From: Fictibacillus phosphorivorans
GTDB taxonomy: Bacteria; Bacillota; Bacilli; Bacillales; Fictibacillaceae
Length of the DNA stretch: 64,000 bases
Direction: 5' to 3'
Assembly (NCBI RefSeq): GCF_001629705.1
Contig: NZ_CP015378.1
Coordinates: forward strand, 3,658,001-3,722,000
The notes beneath the pieces are model-generated. The model saw only the letters and a program-made list of their open reading frames with translations, was not told the origin of the DNA and made no database searches. Below are positions 52,745-61,659 of this stretch, piece by piece (within the stretch, counting starts at the first letter, position 1; each line of letters opens with the position of its first letter). Both the position numbers and the translations under genes were made by a program.

Positions 52745-54202
52745 TTACTTCGTTAGTTGTCCTTGTTCAAGAATGCTGTTTTTCACAACAGATGTTTTCT
52801 TGCCTTTGATGTTCATCTCGAAGCTTGGTGCAAACGTTGATTTGCGGTCTTCGAAAAAGCCTCTGTTTGTCATATAGCTTGTTACAACGACATTGTCGCT
52901 ATTTTCTTGAGGAATCGCGTAGTGTGCATATGTCCAAGTGATGTCGTTCGGATCTTGGTCTTGGTGCAGCACGATACCTGTTTTGTTCAACGGCTTGAAC
53001 GGGCCGTCTAGTGAATTAGCTGAATACCCAAGCATGTAGATGTCTCTGTCATCGATGCCGTCGATTGTCATTTTAGAACCACGGCTGCTTGTGAAGAGGT
53101 ACCATTTTCCATCTTTTTTGAAGATGTTCGGGCGCTCGATCTCATCTGTAACCGTGTTGGATACGATTAGTGGCTTCATTACTTTTTTCACAGAATAATC
53201 GTCGTTGATCTCGATGATTCCGATCGCACCGTTCGCTTTTTTAGCCGTTTCTTTCTTATCAGATGCTAAAAGATTCTTCTTTTCATCTTGGAAGAAAGCG
53301 TTGCTCTTTCCGTAGTACGCTTGGTTATAAAGAGATTCTTCTCCTTGGTAACCTGTTACTGTACCTGTGTTCGCTTCAAACACTAAATATTTGCGTCCAT
53401 CTTCTTCGATATAATGAGGATCTCTGAACGTATGGTTATCGTTGTAGTCTCCGCCACCAAACGCTTTTTCAACCGTTTGGTACATCTTGCTGTCTCCGCC
53501 TTCAAAGATAGACTTGTAATCTTCTACACCGTCGATCTCAAGCGTTTTGTTATCTGGTTGAGAAAGGTTAACTTGCGCTGTTGTTAACGTTTGTTTGCCG
53601 TAACGATCTTGATCTGGCTTGAATGCTTCACGGTTTGTATAGAACAAACGAACTTCGCCGTCAGAAGTGAACGTTGCAGAACCAGACCACTCTTCAGATT
53701 GATGTTTTAAATATTTATCGTTTGCATTGAACTTGTCATCGTCCTCGAAAACACGTCCAGCATTTTTCCAAGCATCAATTGATTGGTCATCCGCTTTTTT
53801 ATAGAACATGTAGATGAACGTGTCATTCGGGTTCTTCGGGTCACCTGCTAGACCGAAAACGATGTGGTAGCCTTTGTATTCAGCAACCGTTCCGTCCGCG
53901 TTTTGAAGTGGCCATGTATCCCACACGTCCATGTCGATTTTTTTGCCGTTTTCGTCAACCTTTTTAGCTGACTCTACATTTTTGATTGCCGATGCATCAA
54001 ATTTTGGCACAGTATATTTTGGATCGTTATGTTGATTGATCATCTGCTTCATGTCGTAGCGCGTGATCTGTGATGTTCCGTATGTTTCTTTAAAATCTGA
54101 AGGGGTTTGACCCGACGCAAATGTTGTTGCACCCCCTCCTAATAAAATCGCAGTACTGAGTGATACGACAGCTACTTTTTTCGCCATATTACGATAGTTC
54201 AT
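52745..54202 (-). CDS. sacB: Levansucrase, GH68
   Basis: 485 residues with a clear signal peptide (KKVAVVSLSTAILLGGGATTFASG). GH68 motifs: MDVWDTWPLQNADG (nucleophile Asp), EWSGSATF, TFRDPHYIEEDGRKYLVFEA (transition-state Asp) and DEIERPNIF (acid/base Glu). Converts sucrose to levan and glucose outside the cell. In B. subtilis a SacY-controlled RAT/terminator precedes the gene; the leader here shows no such hairpin. Instead a sensor kinase, response regulator and sugar-binding lipoprotein lie just upstream, suggesting a different control. Confidence 0.95.
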   Translation of the reverse strand: MNYRNMAKKVAVVSLSTAILLGGGATTFASGQTPSDFKETYGTSQITRYDMKQMINQHNDPKYTVPKFDASAIKNVESAKKVDENGKKIDMDVWDTWPLQNADGTVAEYKGYHIVFGLAGDPKNPNDTFIYMFYKKADDQSIDAWKNAGRVFEDDDKFNANDKYLKHQSEEWSGSATFTSDGEVRLFYTNREAFKPDQDRYGKQTLTTAQVNLSQPDNKTLEIDGVEDYKSIFEGGDSKMYQTVEKAFGGGDYNDNHTFRDPHYIEEDGRKYLVFEANTGTVTGYQGEESLYNQAYYGKSNAFFQDEKKNLLASDKKETAKKANGAIGIIEINDDYSVKKVMKPLIVSNTVTDEIERPNIFKKDGKWYLFTSSRGSKMTIDGIDDRDIYMLGYSANSLDGPFKPLNKTGIVLHQDQDPNDITWTYAHYAIPQENSDNVVVTSYMTNRGFFEDRKSTFAPSFEMNIKGKKTSVVKNSILEQGQLTK

Positions 54203-54273
54203 ACGTATTCCTCCTATGTGATTTTCGTTGGGACTGATGAAACAGTTCCAATCGTTTGTCTTTGCTAATTACA

Positions 54274-54279
54274 AGTATA
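54274..54279 (-). promoter_or_regulatory. Probable -10 of the sacB promoter, poor -35
   Basis: TATACT on the minus strand, about 70 bp before the sacB ATG. The hexamer 17 bp upstream (TATCTA) is far from TTGACA, which fits a promoter that needs an activator. Confidence 0.45.
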
Positions 54280-54395
54280 GGGGAGGTTGCCGCGTGTAGA
54301 TATGGCATGGATTGATGAGGATTTCGTCTTAAATTGATATCTTGTAAAAGTTGACTCCGGGTCGAGGTGAAAATGAGATCAATAACTTTCGCAAC

Positions 54396-54419
54396 AAAAA
54401 AGACCCCTATCAAGGAGTC
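54396..54419 (-). terminator. Terminator after the sugar-binding lipoprotein gene
   Basis: GACTCC / GGGGTC stem (one G-U), loop TTGATA, then TTTTTTG on the minus strand. It separates the sensor operon from sacB. Confidence 0.8.
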
Positions 54420-54422
54420 TCA

Positions 54423-55697
54423 TCATTCTTGTGCTTTCCGTGCTCTATCCCAGGAGAGCTGAAATTCTCGCAACAGCTGCTGTCGTGTTAATTGTTTACC
54501 TACATACATCTGCATGGCAGATCCGAACTCTTCTTTCACCCCTGCGGGAAAACCGCTCCAGTTGGCATCCAGTGTGTTTCCTTTTTTGTATGCGGCTATC
54601 GTCTCTTTTGCAAGTGGACCTAGCTTTTCCGTTTTAATGTTTTTAAAAACCGGGATGAACTTAAACCGCTCCGTAATGAACGTTTGACCTTTTTCCGAAC
54701 TCACCATCCAGTTTAAAAAGTTCTTCGCTTCTTTTTTATCACGAGCATCTGCCTCTTTGTTTACGACCCAATAGTTCGGCACGCTCACCACAAGCTGATC
54801 TGTCGGCTCGTCGTTAATTGGTATCGGCATGAAAGCAACATCCAGATCTGGAGCTCGTTCATCAATCATCGGCTGTATCCAGTTTCCTTGAAGAATCATC
54901 GCGGCTTTTCCTTTTGCGAAAAGATCCACTTCCATGTTGTAATCCGTCGTTAACGGATCTGCGTTTCCATATTTCAGCGTAACATCCAAAAGGTCAATCA
55001 CATCCTGAAACAGTGGATTATCGGGGATTTGCTCCTCACCTGCATTCAACTTTTTAATAAAATTATCAGGATCTTTCTGTCTCGCAAAAGCCACATTTAA
55101 TAGGTGGACACCAAGCTTCCAGTCCTCGTAATAGCCGGTTGCAAATGGGGTGATTCCTTTTTGCTCTAATTTTACCGCTGCCTTTTCTAACTGTGGAAGT
55201 GTCTTTGGTACCTGCTCAATTCCTGCACGTTGAAACAACTGCTTATTGTAAATAAAGCCGTAGCCTTCTAAATTCATAGGCATTCCGTACACGTTGCCGT
55301 CCATCTTGATCGCGTTAAGCGTACCTGGATAGGCTTCCTGGACCCATTGCTCTTTTGATAGATCCTCTAAATACGGCCGCCACGTCTCAGCATTTCCATA
55401 CCCCGTGTTTGTAAAAATGTCCGGCCCCTTACCTGAAGCCAGTTCTGCTTTCAAGTCAGAATAATCATCTGCCGCTCCTCCGACCGTACGAATCCGTATA
55501 TCAATCTCAGGATTTTCTTTTTCATAGACTTTCGCGAGCTCTTCAAATTCAGAGGCGATCTCTACTTTCGGGTTTCGGATATCAAGTACAACCTTTTTCT
55601 CTATCTTTTCTTCTTTTTGGGGCTTTGAATCACTTTCTTTCTGACAGCCTGCAAGAAGAATCGCTATTATACCAATGGTTACATAATGCTTTTTCAT
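54423..55697 (-). CDS. Extracellular sugar-binding lipoprotein without transporter genes
   Basis: 424 residues from ATG 55697 with AAAGGGGTGA upstream. Lipobox IIAILLAGC gives an acylated Cys near residue 18. The rest is a family-1 solute-binding protein (GSGKGPDIFT-like ASGKGPDIFTNTGYGNAETW, MPMNLEGYGFIYNKQLF, KGKAAMILQGNW). No permease or ATPase genes are near. It is the third gene after a YesM/YesN-type sensor kinase and regulator, so it may present a fructan or sucrose signal to the kinase rather than serve transport; that role is inference. Confidence 0.85.
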   Translation of the reverse strand: MKKHYVTIGIIAILLAGCQKESDSKPQKEEKIEKKVVLDIRNPKVEIASEFEELAKVYEKENPEIDIRIRTVGGAADDYSDLKAELASGKGPDIFTNTGYGNAETWRPYLEDLSKEQWVQEAYPGTLNAIKMDGNVYGMPMNLEGYGFIYNKQLFQRAGIEQVPKTLPQLEKAAVKLEQKGITPFATGYYEDWKLGVHLLNVAFARQKDPDNFIKKLNAGEEQIPDNPLFQDVIDLLDVTLKYGNADPLTTDYNMEVDLFAKGKAAMILQGNWIQPMIDERAPDLDVAFMPIPINDEPTDQLVVSVPNYWVVNKEADARDKKEAKNFLNWMVSSEKGQTFITERFKFIPVFKNIKTEKLGPLAKETIAAYKKGNTLDANWSGFPAGVKEEFGSAMQMYVGKQLTRQQLLREFQLSWDRARKAQE

Positions 55698-55735
55698 GTT
55701 TTGTGGAATCACCCCTTTCTCTATAAAAGCTCTGC

Positions 55736-56878
55736 TTACGATTTTTCACCATTTCGAAACTCAAACGGTGTTATCCCTACTTCTTTTTTAAAAAGCTTAG
55801 AAAAGTATTTTTCATCTTGATACCCGAGCATCGTCGAGATCGAAAAGATGCTTTCATCACTTTCCTTCAACCAACGTTTCGCCTGGTCAATCCTCAGTTT
55901 TGTTATATATTTGGACAAAGTCATGCCCGTTTCTTGTTTGAACTTGCGAGAGATATGCTCCCGGCTGAAAAAGAATCGGTTCGCTAGTCTTTCTAAACTC
56001 ATATCTTCCATGTAGTATGTTTCAACATACGAAATAATATCGTTCATGCGCTGTTTCGCTTCAAGTTCGTCCAACCGCTGAATGGATCGGTAGTTCTGGT
56101 TTTCCAACTCACTTTGAAGATGATTATATTTCTCGTGAATCTCTTGAAGTGACTGCAGCTCGCCCTTTACGAGGCGTACAGGAATATCGAGCTCACGACT
56201 TAAATGCTCTTCAACGAAAAACCATTCCTCCGGCAAGGTGATAAGCACACTTTGATTAGAGTCATCCGGCAGCATCACAGCACTCCCGATTTCCTGCTCC
56301 ACCAACTCATCAGCCAGTTTTTCGATATAAGGCGCAGGCTGGTGCATTTGATAGAATGTTAGCAATGTAAAATCATATCTTTCAGATGACGGGAGGTTAG
56401 AGGCGATAAGTTCGAGGTCTGCTGGCTCACCATGACATGCCGCTAAAACCGTCTGACTCCATCGAATCTTAACCGCGTCTTCTTGGTACAGACGAGATTT
56501 GCTTTCTTCATCATAAGCCGCAACCGCTTTTTTCAGCACGTTGTTAAACGCCTCATCCTCAACCGGTTTTAATAGATAATCGAAGCTGTTATGCTGAATG
56601 GCTTTTCTCATAAACTGATAATCATCGTAACCCGTAATCAAGACCACTTTGCCTTCGTACGAGATAGAATCCAGCCACTCGATCAGATCCAAGCCACTCA
56701 TGCCAGGCATTTTTATATCCGTAAAAATAATCTCAGGCTGCTCTTTCTCGATGACCTTCTTCGCTTCGTTTCCGTTCGCTGCTTCCAAGAGCTCTGTTAT
56801 CCCGTGTTCATCCCATTTTCCGATATACCGAATCACGTCGCGGACATTGAACTCATCGTCAGCTATCAACACCTTCAT
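55736..56878 (-). CDS. YesN-like response regulator with AraC HTH
   Basis: 380 residues. Receiver (1-120; ADDE, phospho-Asp in IIFTDIKMPGMSG, Lys in YLLKPVED) and C-terminal double-HTH AraC domain (YYMEDMSLERLANRFFFSRE, HISRKFKQETGMTLSKYI, SIFSISTMLGYQDEKYFSKL). It pairs with the kinase just upstream (gap about 21 bp). Given sacB and levB downstream, it is a candidate activator of the levan genes. AraC-type regulators of this group often act at promoters with a poor -35, as seen at sacB. Confidence 0.9.
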   Translation of the reverse strand: MKVLIADDEFNVRDVIRYIGKWDEHGITELLEAANGNEAKKVIEKEQPEIIFTDIKMPGMSGLDLIEWLDSISYEGKVVLITGYDDYQFMRKAIQHNSFDYLLKPVEDEAFNNVLKKAVAAYDEESKSRLYQEDAVKIRWSQTVLAACHGEPADLELIASNLPSSERYDFTLLTFYQMHQPAPYIEKLADELVEQEIGSAVMLPDDSNQSVLITLPEEWFFVEEHLSRELDIPVRLVKGELQSLQEIHEKYNHLQSELENQNYRSIQRLDELEAKQRMNDIISYVETYYMEDMSLERLANRFFFSREHISRKFKQETGMTLSKYITKLRIDQAKRWLKESDESIFSISTMLGYQDEKYFSKLFKKEVGITPFEFRNGEKS

Positions 56879-56899
56879 TTGTTTACCTACTTTCTGTCA

Positions 56900-58678
56900 C
56901 TAAACTCTGGGCTCATAGCTAGAATCTTTTGGAATGACAATCGTTACCGAAAAACCTTGTCCATTCGGCTGATCCACAAGGAAACCAGCTCGCGTGCCAT
57001 AGTTTAGAATCAGTCGCTGATATATATTCTTCAGTCCGATATGCTCGTTTACAGGGGTACCTTCCGATGCTGATCGATAAATGTTTTCTCGTAAACGCTC
57101 TAAATCGCTCGCTGTGATTTCAGGTCCTTTATTATTTTCAACAACCAGGTAGAGAGAATCTCCTTTCACCTCGGCCGAAACCGTCAGTTCCGCTTCGTAA
57201 AAACCCTCTTCATACACATGCTTGAAAAAATTTTCAACGAGCGGTTGTAAAATCATACTTGGAATCCTACTCTCTAGTACCTCATCACTAAAATCCAGCG
57301 AATAATGAAGCTCTTTTCCGAATCTGGCCTGTTGCAGATTGAGGTAAGCCTTCATATAATCCACTTCATTCTGCACGCTCACCCACTGATTCGCTTGCAT
57401 GGAATAACGCATCATCTTAGACAGCGAAGTAATCAGTCCATACACTTGCGGAGACTTGGAACGAAGAGCCACCGCTCCGATCGATTGCAGAGCATTGAAC
57501 AAAAAGTGTGGGTTCACTTGTGACTTCAACGCACGAAACTGATTTCTTCTATTCTCAATTTCCAATTTATATTCACGATTAATATGAAGGTTGATCCGAT
57601 CCGTCATGTCTTTAATATGCCGTTCCAAATGTCCGATCTCATCTTGCCGCTCGTTCTCAAAAGGTATCTCGATATGTCCCCCTTCGATCCCGCGTACTTT
57701 CTCACTCAGCTCCCGAATGGGCCGAGAAATTTTGTATGAGATGAAACTGATCATGAGTAGACCTAAAAGGCCGACACCAAGCCCAACGATAATATTAATG
57801 GTCGCCGTCTCTCGAACATCCCGGAACAACACGTCACTCGGAGTCTTTTTCACTAACTTCCAGCCTTCAACCGGTCCATCTAACGTCTTTGTTAACGATA
57901 TTTCTTTATCTGTTGTGCCTTTTTTAATCCGACTTTGTAAGTTGGCCGGAACACGCTTACCTATTAATGAAGAATCCTTCGCATACATAATTTCATTTCT
58001 ATCATTGATCAGATAAGCTGATGACCCGTTTTCTCCGGCTAAGTTACTCACGATCTTTGAATACTCACCTAAACTGATGTCCATCGTCATGATTCCAAGA
58101 AACTTGTCAGACGGCACTTCCTTTATTTTATGATGAATGCTTAACACCTTCGTCCGGTCAGATTCTGGAATGATCGCCGCGTTGTTGTAATTTTTGATCA
58201 CATGCGGCGGCTCGATCAGATAATTTTTATTAGATTTAAACAATTGTTTAATGTGTTCTCGATTCAATAGATCTGGCTGCGGTTTTCGCGTACTAACTGT
58301 TGCGTTGTAAACAGTAAACGACTCTTTTCCTTCATTTAAATAAAACCGGAGCTGTCGAATCTCATTTCTCGTTAAGTAAAACGTCTCAATACTCTTCTCA
58401 ACCGAATCCTGATCAAAATAGATCGAGTCTTCAAACCCCTCGGTAAAAATTCGGAACAGATCTGGATTTCGATACAAGATGTACGGGAGGTTCACCATGT
58501 CATCAAAATATTGTTGGAGGTCTTCCGCATTCTTCTCCAGCTGCATCTTGCTGTTATTGAGTTCGTACTCCTCAACACTGTTCTTCGTATAAGCATAAAT
58601 GAGAAAAATCGTTAAAAAATACGGCACGATAATAAAACCCAGCAGCATGAGCAACAAACGACTATGTATACTTTTCAC
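56900..58678 (-). CDS. YesM-like sensor histidine kinase
   Basis: 592 residues from GTG 58678, with AAAGGAGGT at 5-6 bp. Membrane helices near 7-29 and about 285-310 frame an extracytoplasmic dCache-type sensor domain. Then HAMP, His_kinase (QVNPHFLFNALQSIGAVALR with phospho-His) and HATPase_c (MILQPLVENFFKHV, GLKNIYQRLIL). Works with the AraC-type regulator. Signal is unknown; a sugar bound by the neighbouring lipoprotein is the simplest proposal. Confidence 0.9.
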   Translation of the reverse strand: MKSIHSRLLLMLLGFIIVPYFLTIFLIYAYTKNSVEEYELNNSKMQLEKNAEDLQQYFDDMVNLPYILYRNPDLFRIFTEGFEDSIYFDQDSVEKSIETFYLTRNEIRQLRFYLNEGKESFTVYNATVSTRKPQPDLLNREHIKQLFKSNKNYLIEPPHVIKNYNNAAIIPESDRTKVLSIHHKIKEVPSDKFLGIMTMDISLGEYSKIVSNLAGENGSSAYLINDRNEIMYAKDSSLIGKRVPANLQSRIKKGTTDKEISLTKTLDGPVEGWKLVKKTPSDVLFRDVRETATINIIVGLGVGLLGLLMISFISYKISRPIRELSEKVRGIEGGHIEIPFENERQDEIGHLERHIKDMTDRINLHINREYKLEIENRRNQFRALKSQVNPHFLFNALQSIGAVALRSKSPQVYGLITSLSKMMRYSMQANQWVSVQNEVDYMKAYLNLQQARFGKELHYSLDFSDEVLESRIPSMILQPLVENFFKHVYEEGFYEAELTVSAEVKGDSLYLVVENNKGPEITASDLERLRENIYRSASEGTPVNEHIGLKNIYQRLILNYGTRAGFLVDQPNGQGFSVTIVIPKDSSYEPRV

Positions 58679-58830
58679 GCGCGACCTCCTTTACATGAAG
58701 TTTTTCCTATTATTGTGCAATCAAAACGAGGTTTGGATGTTTTAGTTCTTCGTGCTGGTGGGTGGTTTTGTGAGGATTTAGGGTGGTGCGGGATGAGCTG
58801 TGATAGGTTTTTAGCAAGATATTTTGAATT

Positions 58831-58905
58831 GGACAGATTATCCGCCGAACTGGACAGATTATGTTGGAGATTGGACAGATTAAACATCGAATCCGACAGA
58901 TTGGA
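58831..58905 (+). repeat. Array H: GGACAGATT keyword array, 21-bp period
   Basis: GGACAGATT at 58831, 58852 and 58873, and CGACAGATT at 58894; a decayed unit may precede. It shares the GGACAG core with array I in opposite orientation. Between the divergent kinase and MFS genes. Confidence 0.8.
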
Positions 58906-58974
58906 GTCGCCAACAATATGATCAGTCCTGGTGAAGACGTAGTTTCGGGGTGAAGACGCACCTCAACAACCACT

Positions 58975-59095
58975 TACTGTCGACTTTCATGAAAATACTG
59001 TCCAATTTTTGAATTTTACTGTCCACTTTCGATAAAATACTGTCCACTTCCCTACTTTTACTGTCCACTTTCAACAAAATACTGTCCACTCCCAA
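58975..59095 (-). repeat. Array I: TACTGTCCA keyword array, 21-bp period
   Basis: TACTGTCGA or TACTGTCCA begin at exactly 58975, 58996, 59017, 59038, 59059 and 59080: six units. CTTTC often follows. Read on the minus strand the keyword is TGGACAGTA, the inverse of array H. The 70 bp between the two arrays hold two GTGAAGACG direct repeats 19 bp apart. Confidence 0.88.
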
Positions 59096-59206
59096 TCCTC
59101 CTCTTCCTCAAACCCTATTTTTAACATCAATTTCGTTATTGCCACCATACTCAAAATAAGTTACCATTACAGGGGTAACTTTTATATAAAAGAAGGTAGA
59201 TAAAAT

Positions 59207-60379
59207 ATGAACAAACGTGTTTATTTATTAACGATCGTCTCGTTTGTGGTTGGGATGGTCGAGTTAATAATCGGCGGCATTCTAGACCTGATTGCTGATG
59301 ATCTTGGCGTTAGCCTCGGCAAGGCTGGCTTTCTCATCACGATCTTCTCACTCGTGTTCGCCATCGCGGCACCTATTCTGCTTACGATGACTGCTCATAT
59401 CGAGAGAAAACGACTAACCATTATCTCATTATTTGTTTTCCTAATAGGAAACGCACTCGTGATCGTAAGTCAGACGTATTCTATGCTGCTCATCGCACGA
59501 ATCCTATCCGCGGTCAGTGGTTCGTTGCTCGTTGTACTCTGTGTGACGATGGCGTCTAACATCGTGGAAGAAAAATACCGAGCTCGCGCGATTGGCGTGG
59601 TGTTCATGGGAATCAGTGCTTCGCTTGTACTCGGCATACCGGTCGGCTTAATGCTCGGAAATGCTTTCGGATGGCGCGCACCATTCATCCTGATTACAGC
59701 ACTTACCGTTTTATCCATACTCGGTGTGCATTTCTTCATGAATACGTTGGCTCCAAAACCAGCTATTCCGATCAAAGAACAGCTGCGCACATTAAAAAAT
59801 CGTCGTATCTTGTTTGCGCAGATTACGTCGTTCCTGTTCTTAGCTGGTCATCTAACGTTATACGGATACCTGACTCCGTTTTTAAAAATGGCACTTGGAC
59901 TTAACGGAACATGGGTGAGCATCGTATACTTAATATTCGGTGTTGCCGCCGTCTTTGGCGGTGGAATCGGTGGTATGCTTGCTGATAAGTTCGGTACAAA
60001 ACCTACGATTATTGGTGTTATTATTGTTTTCGCGGTCTCAATCTTTATGATTCCTTATACAACGTTTGCTTTTCCGCTATTTTTAGTAGTCATGGTGATC
60101 TGGAGCATGCTCAGTTGGGCGATCACGCCGGCGATGCAGAGCTATCTGATCGAGTCATCACCTGAAACATCCGATATTCAGCAGAGTCTGAACAACTCAG
60201 CGCTTCATTTCGGGATCGCGTTCGGGTCCATGATCGGTGGAATCGTGATTGAGAACGCATCTGTCGAGAACAACGCAACGGTCGGTGGACTGCTGATCAT
60301 CTTAGCACTTGGTACCGCTGTGCTTTCCATGACAAAAAAAGCACGCCGCACTGAAGAATCTGCACATACTATTAGCTAG
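59207..60379 (+). CDS. MFS transporter (AraJ/YdhP-like, 12 TM)
   Basis: 390 residues, twelve hydrophobic segments. VVGMVELIIGGILDLIADDL at the start and LADKFGTKPTII between helices 6-7 and 8 (motif A-like) fit the DHA1 group of sugar or drug efflux carriers. YRARAIGVVFMGISASLVLG is the motif C region. AGAAGGTAG ribosome site. Substrate unknown. The gene is divergent from the sensor kinase but separated by two arrays. Confidence 0.85.
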   Translation: MNKRVYLLTIVSFVVGMVELIIGGILDLIADDLGVSLGKAGFLITIFSLVFAIAAPILLTMTAHIERKRLTIISLFVFLIGNALVIVSQTYSMLLIARILSAVSGSLLVVLCVTMASNIVEEKYRARAIGVVFMGISASLVLGIPVGLMLGNAFGWRAPFILITALTVLSILGVHFFMNTLAPKPAIPIKEQLRTLKNRRILFAQITSFLFLAGHLTLYGYLTPFLKMALGLNGTWVSIVYLIFGVAAVFGGGIGGMLADKFGTKPTIIGVIIVFAVSIFMIPYTTFAFPLFLVVMVIWSMLSWAITPAMQSYLIESSPETSDIQQSLNNSALHFGIAFGSMIGGIVIENASVENNATVGGLLIILALGTAVLSMTKKARRTEESAHTIS

Positions 60380-60438
60380 GTTGCGAAAACTATGGCATGA
60401 TGAAGGTAGAGAAATTTTTGGTAAGTTACAATCTTTTG

Positions 60439-60483
60439 AGGAGGTGAAACCATTACAATCGTAAAAGATGTAATGGTGAACAA
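60439..60483 (+). promoter_or_regulatory. Split ribosome site of deoD with stem-loop between SD and start
   Basis: A strong AGGAGG (60439-60444) is 40 bp before the deoD ATG. Between them ACCATTACA (60449-60457) pairs perfectly with TGTAATGGT (60469-60477). Folding would bring AGGAGG to about 10 nt from the ATG. A weaker GGTGA lies in the 3' arm. An 11-codon frame from ATT 60452 ends in a TGA overlapping the deoD ATG, as a second reading. Confidence 0.6.
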
Positions 60484-61194
60484 ATGAGTATTCATATCGG
60501 CGCTAAACAAGGTGAAATCGCAGAAAGCATCCTATTACCAGGGGATCCGCTTCGTGCAAAATATATTGCAGAAACATTTTTGGAAGACGTAACATGCTAC
60601 AACGAAGTTCGCGGTATGCTTGGATTCACAGGAACATACAAAGGAAAACGCGTATCTGTTCAAGGGACAGGCATGGGGATTCCTTCAATCGGGATCTACA
60701 CGAACGAGTTAATTCGTGAATATGGCGTAAAAAACTTAATCCGCGTTGGTACATGTGGTGCGATCCAACAAGACGTAAAAGTGCGTGACGTAATCCTTGC
60801 GATGACAGCATCTACAGATTCTCGCATGAACCACTTGACGTTCCCTAACATCGACTTCGCACCTTGCGCAAACTTCGATCTTTTAAGAAAAGCGTATGAA
60901 GCTGGAACAGCAAAAGGCTTGAAGATTAAAGCTGGTAACGTGTTAACAGCTGACTTGTTCTACCGTGACAGCATGGATATCGTGAAAAAGCTTGCGGATA
61001 ACGGTGTGTTAGCGGTTGAAATGGAAACAACAGCTCTTTACACGATCGCAGCGAAATACGGTGTGAACGCGTTGTCTATCTTAACTGTAAGTGACCACAT
61101 CTTCACAGGTGAAGAAACAACATCTGAAGAGCGCCAAACAACGTTCAACGATATGATTGAGATGGCTTTGGAAGTTGTGAGTACTCAAGAATAA
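60484..61194 (+). CDS. deoD: Purine nucleoside phosphorylase, DeoD type
   Basis: 236 residues, usual hexameric PNP length. [20 protein letters not shown] at the start, [36 protein letters not shown] and the C-terminal [16 protein letters not shown] and [12 protein letters not shown] with the catalytic Asp. It cleaves purine ribo- and deoxyribonucleosides with phosphate. Monocistronic with a terminator after it. The ribosome site is unusual, see the leader feature. Codon use in the gene is rich in favoured codons, suggesting good expression. Confidence 0.96.
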   Translation: MSIHIGAKQGEIAESILLPGDPLRAKYIAETFLEDVTCYNEVRGMLGFTGTYKGKRVSVQGTGMGIPSIGIYTNELIREYGVKNLIRVGTCGAIQQDVKVRDVILAMTASTDSRMNHLTFPNIDFAPCANFDLLRKAYEAGTAKGLKIKAGNVLTADLFYRDSMDIVKKLADNGVLAVEMETTALYTIAAKYGVNALSILTVSDHIFTGEETTSEERQTTFNDMIEMALEVVSTQE

Positions 61195-61203
61195 ACAATA
61201 AAG

Positions 61204-61238
61204 AAACTGCACTCTATTTAGATAGGGTGCAGTTTTTC
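61204..61238. terminator. Terminator of deoD (bidirectional)
   Basis: AAACTGCAC / GTGCAGTTT stem with inner CTAT/ATAG pairing, then TTTTTC. Confidence 0.88.
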
Positions 61239-61245
61239 TTTCCCT

Positions 61246-61491
61246 CTATAAGGACTCGTTTTCTTCCCTTTTCGCTTTTTCTTTCATGTAATCCTCATAA
61301 GCGTCTTTAACTTTATCTTTTTTGGGAGCAATTTTAGAAATTCTTTGGTGAAGGTCATTTAGAAGGTAGATTCCCCTAAATAAACAACCTACGATAATCG
61401 CAAAAGCGATCACTCCCCCATATACTGGACCAAACATAAGTAAGAACGCACCTAACAAACCACTTAACACAATCGATAATAATAGATACAT
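61246..61491 (-). CDS. Hypothetical small membrane protein
   Basis: 81 residues from ATG 61491; AAAGGAAAG lies 8-10 bp upstream, and the TTG at 61509 precedes it. Two membrane helices (about 2-20 and 24-43) and a charged helical tail (KDKVKDAYEDYMKEKAKREE). No family recognised. Shares the hairpin at 61204-61238 with deoD. Confidence 0.7.
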   Translation of the reverse strand: MYLLLSIVLSGLLGAFLLMFGPVYGGVIAFAIIVGCLFRGIYLLNDLHQRISKIAPKKDKVKDAYEDYMKEKAKREENESL

Positions 61492-61601
61492 ACGAATCTT
61501 TCCTTTCAATTCTATTTTTAATCAATCATTCTAATTTGACTCCTATTTCTGTGTATAACTCAGTGCTCTTCTTATATCGGTAGAAATGATTGGCTTCACA
61601 T

Positions 61602-61646
61602 AAAAAATAAGGCTCAAAAGATAATTTTAAATATCCTTTCGAGCCT
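61602..61646 (-). terminator. Terminator of the TrmB-type regulator
   Basis: AGGCTC and AAAG pair with CTTT and GAGCCT with small internal mismatches, then TATTTTTT on the minus strand. Confidence 0.75.
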
Positions 61647-61659
61647 ACTTACTTTTTAT

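Noticed and set aside
54203..54420. SacY/SacT antiterminator (RAT) site before sacB
   Set aside because: No RAT-terminator overlap was seen; the only hairpin there terminates the upstream lipoprotein gene.
58664..58921. Frame with LDRL heptads looking like a leucine-zipper protein
   Set aside because: It is the translation of array H; it starts inside the sensor kinase region and has no ribosome site.
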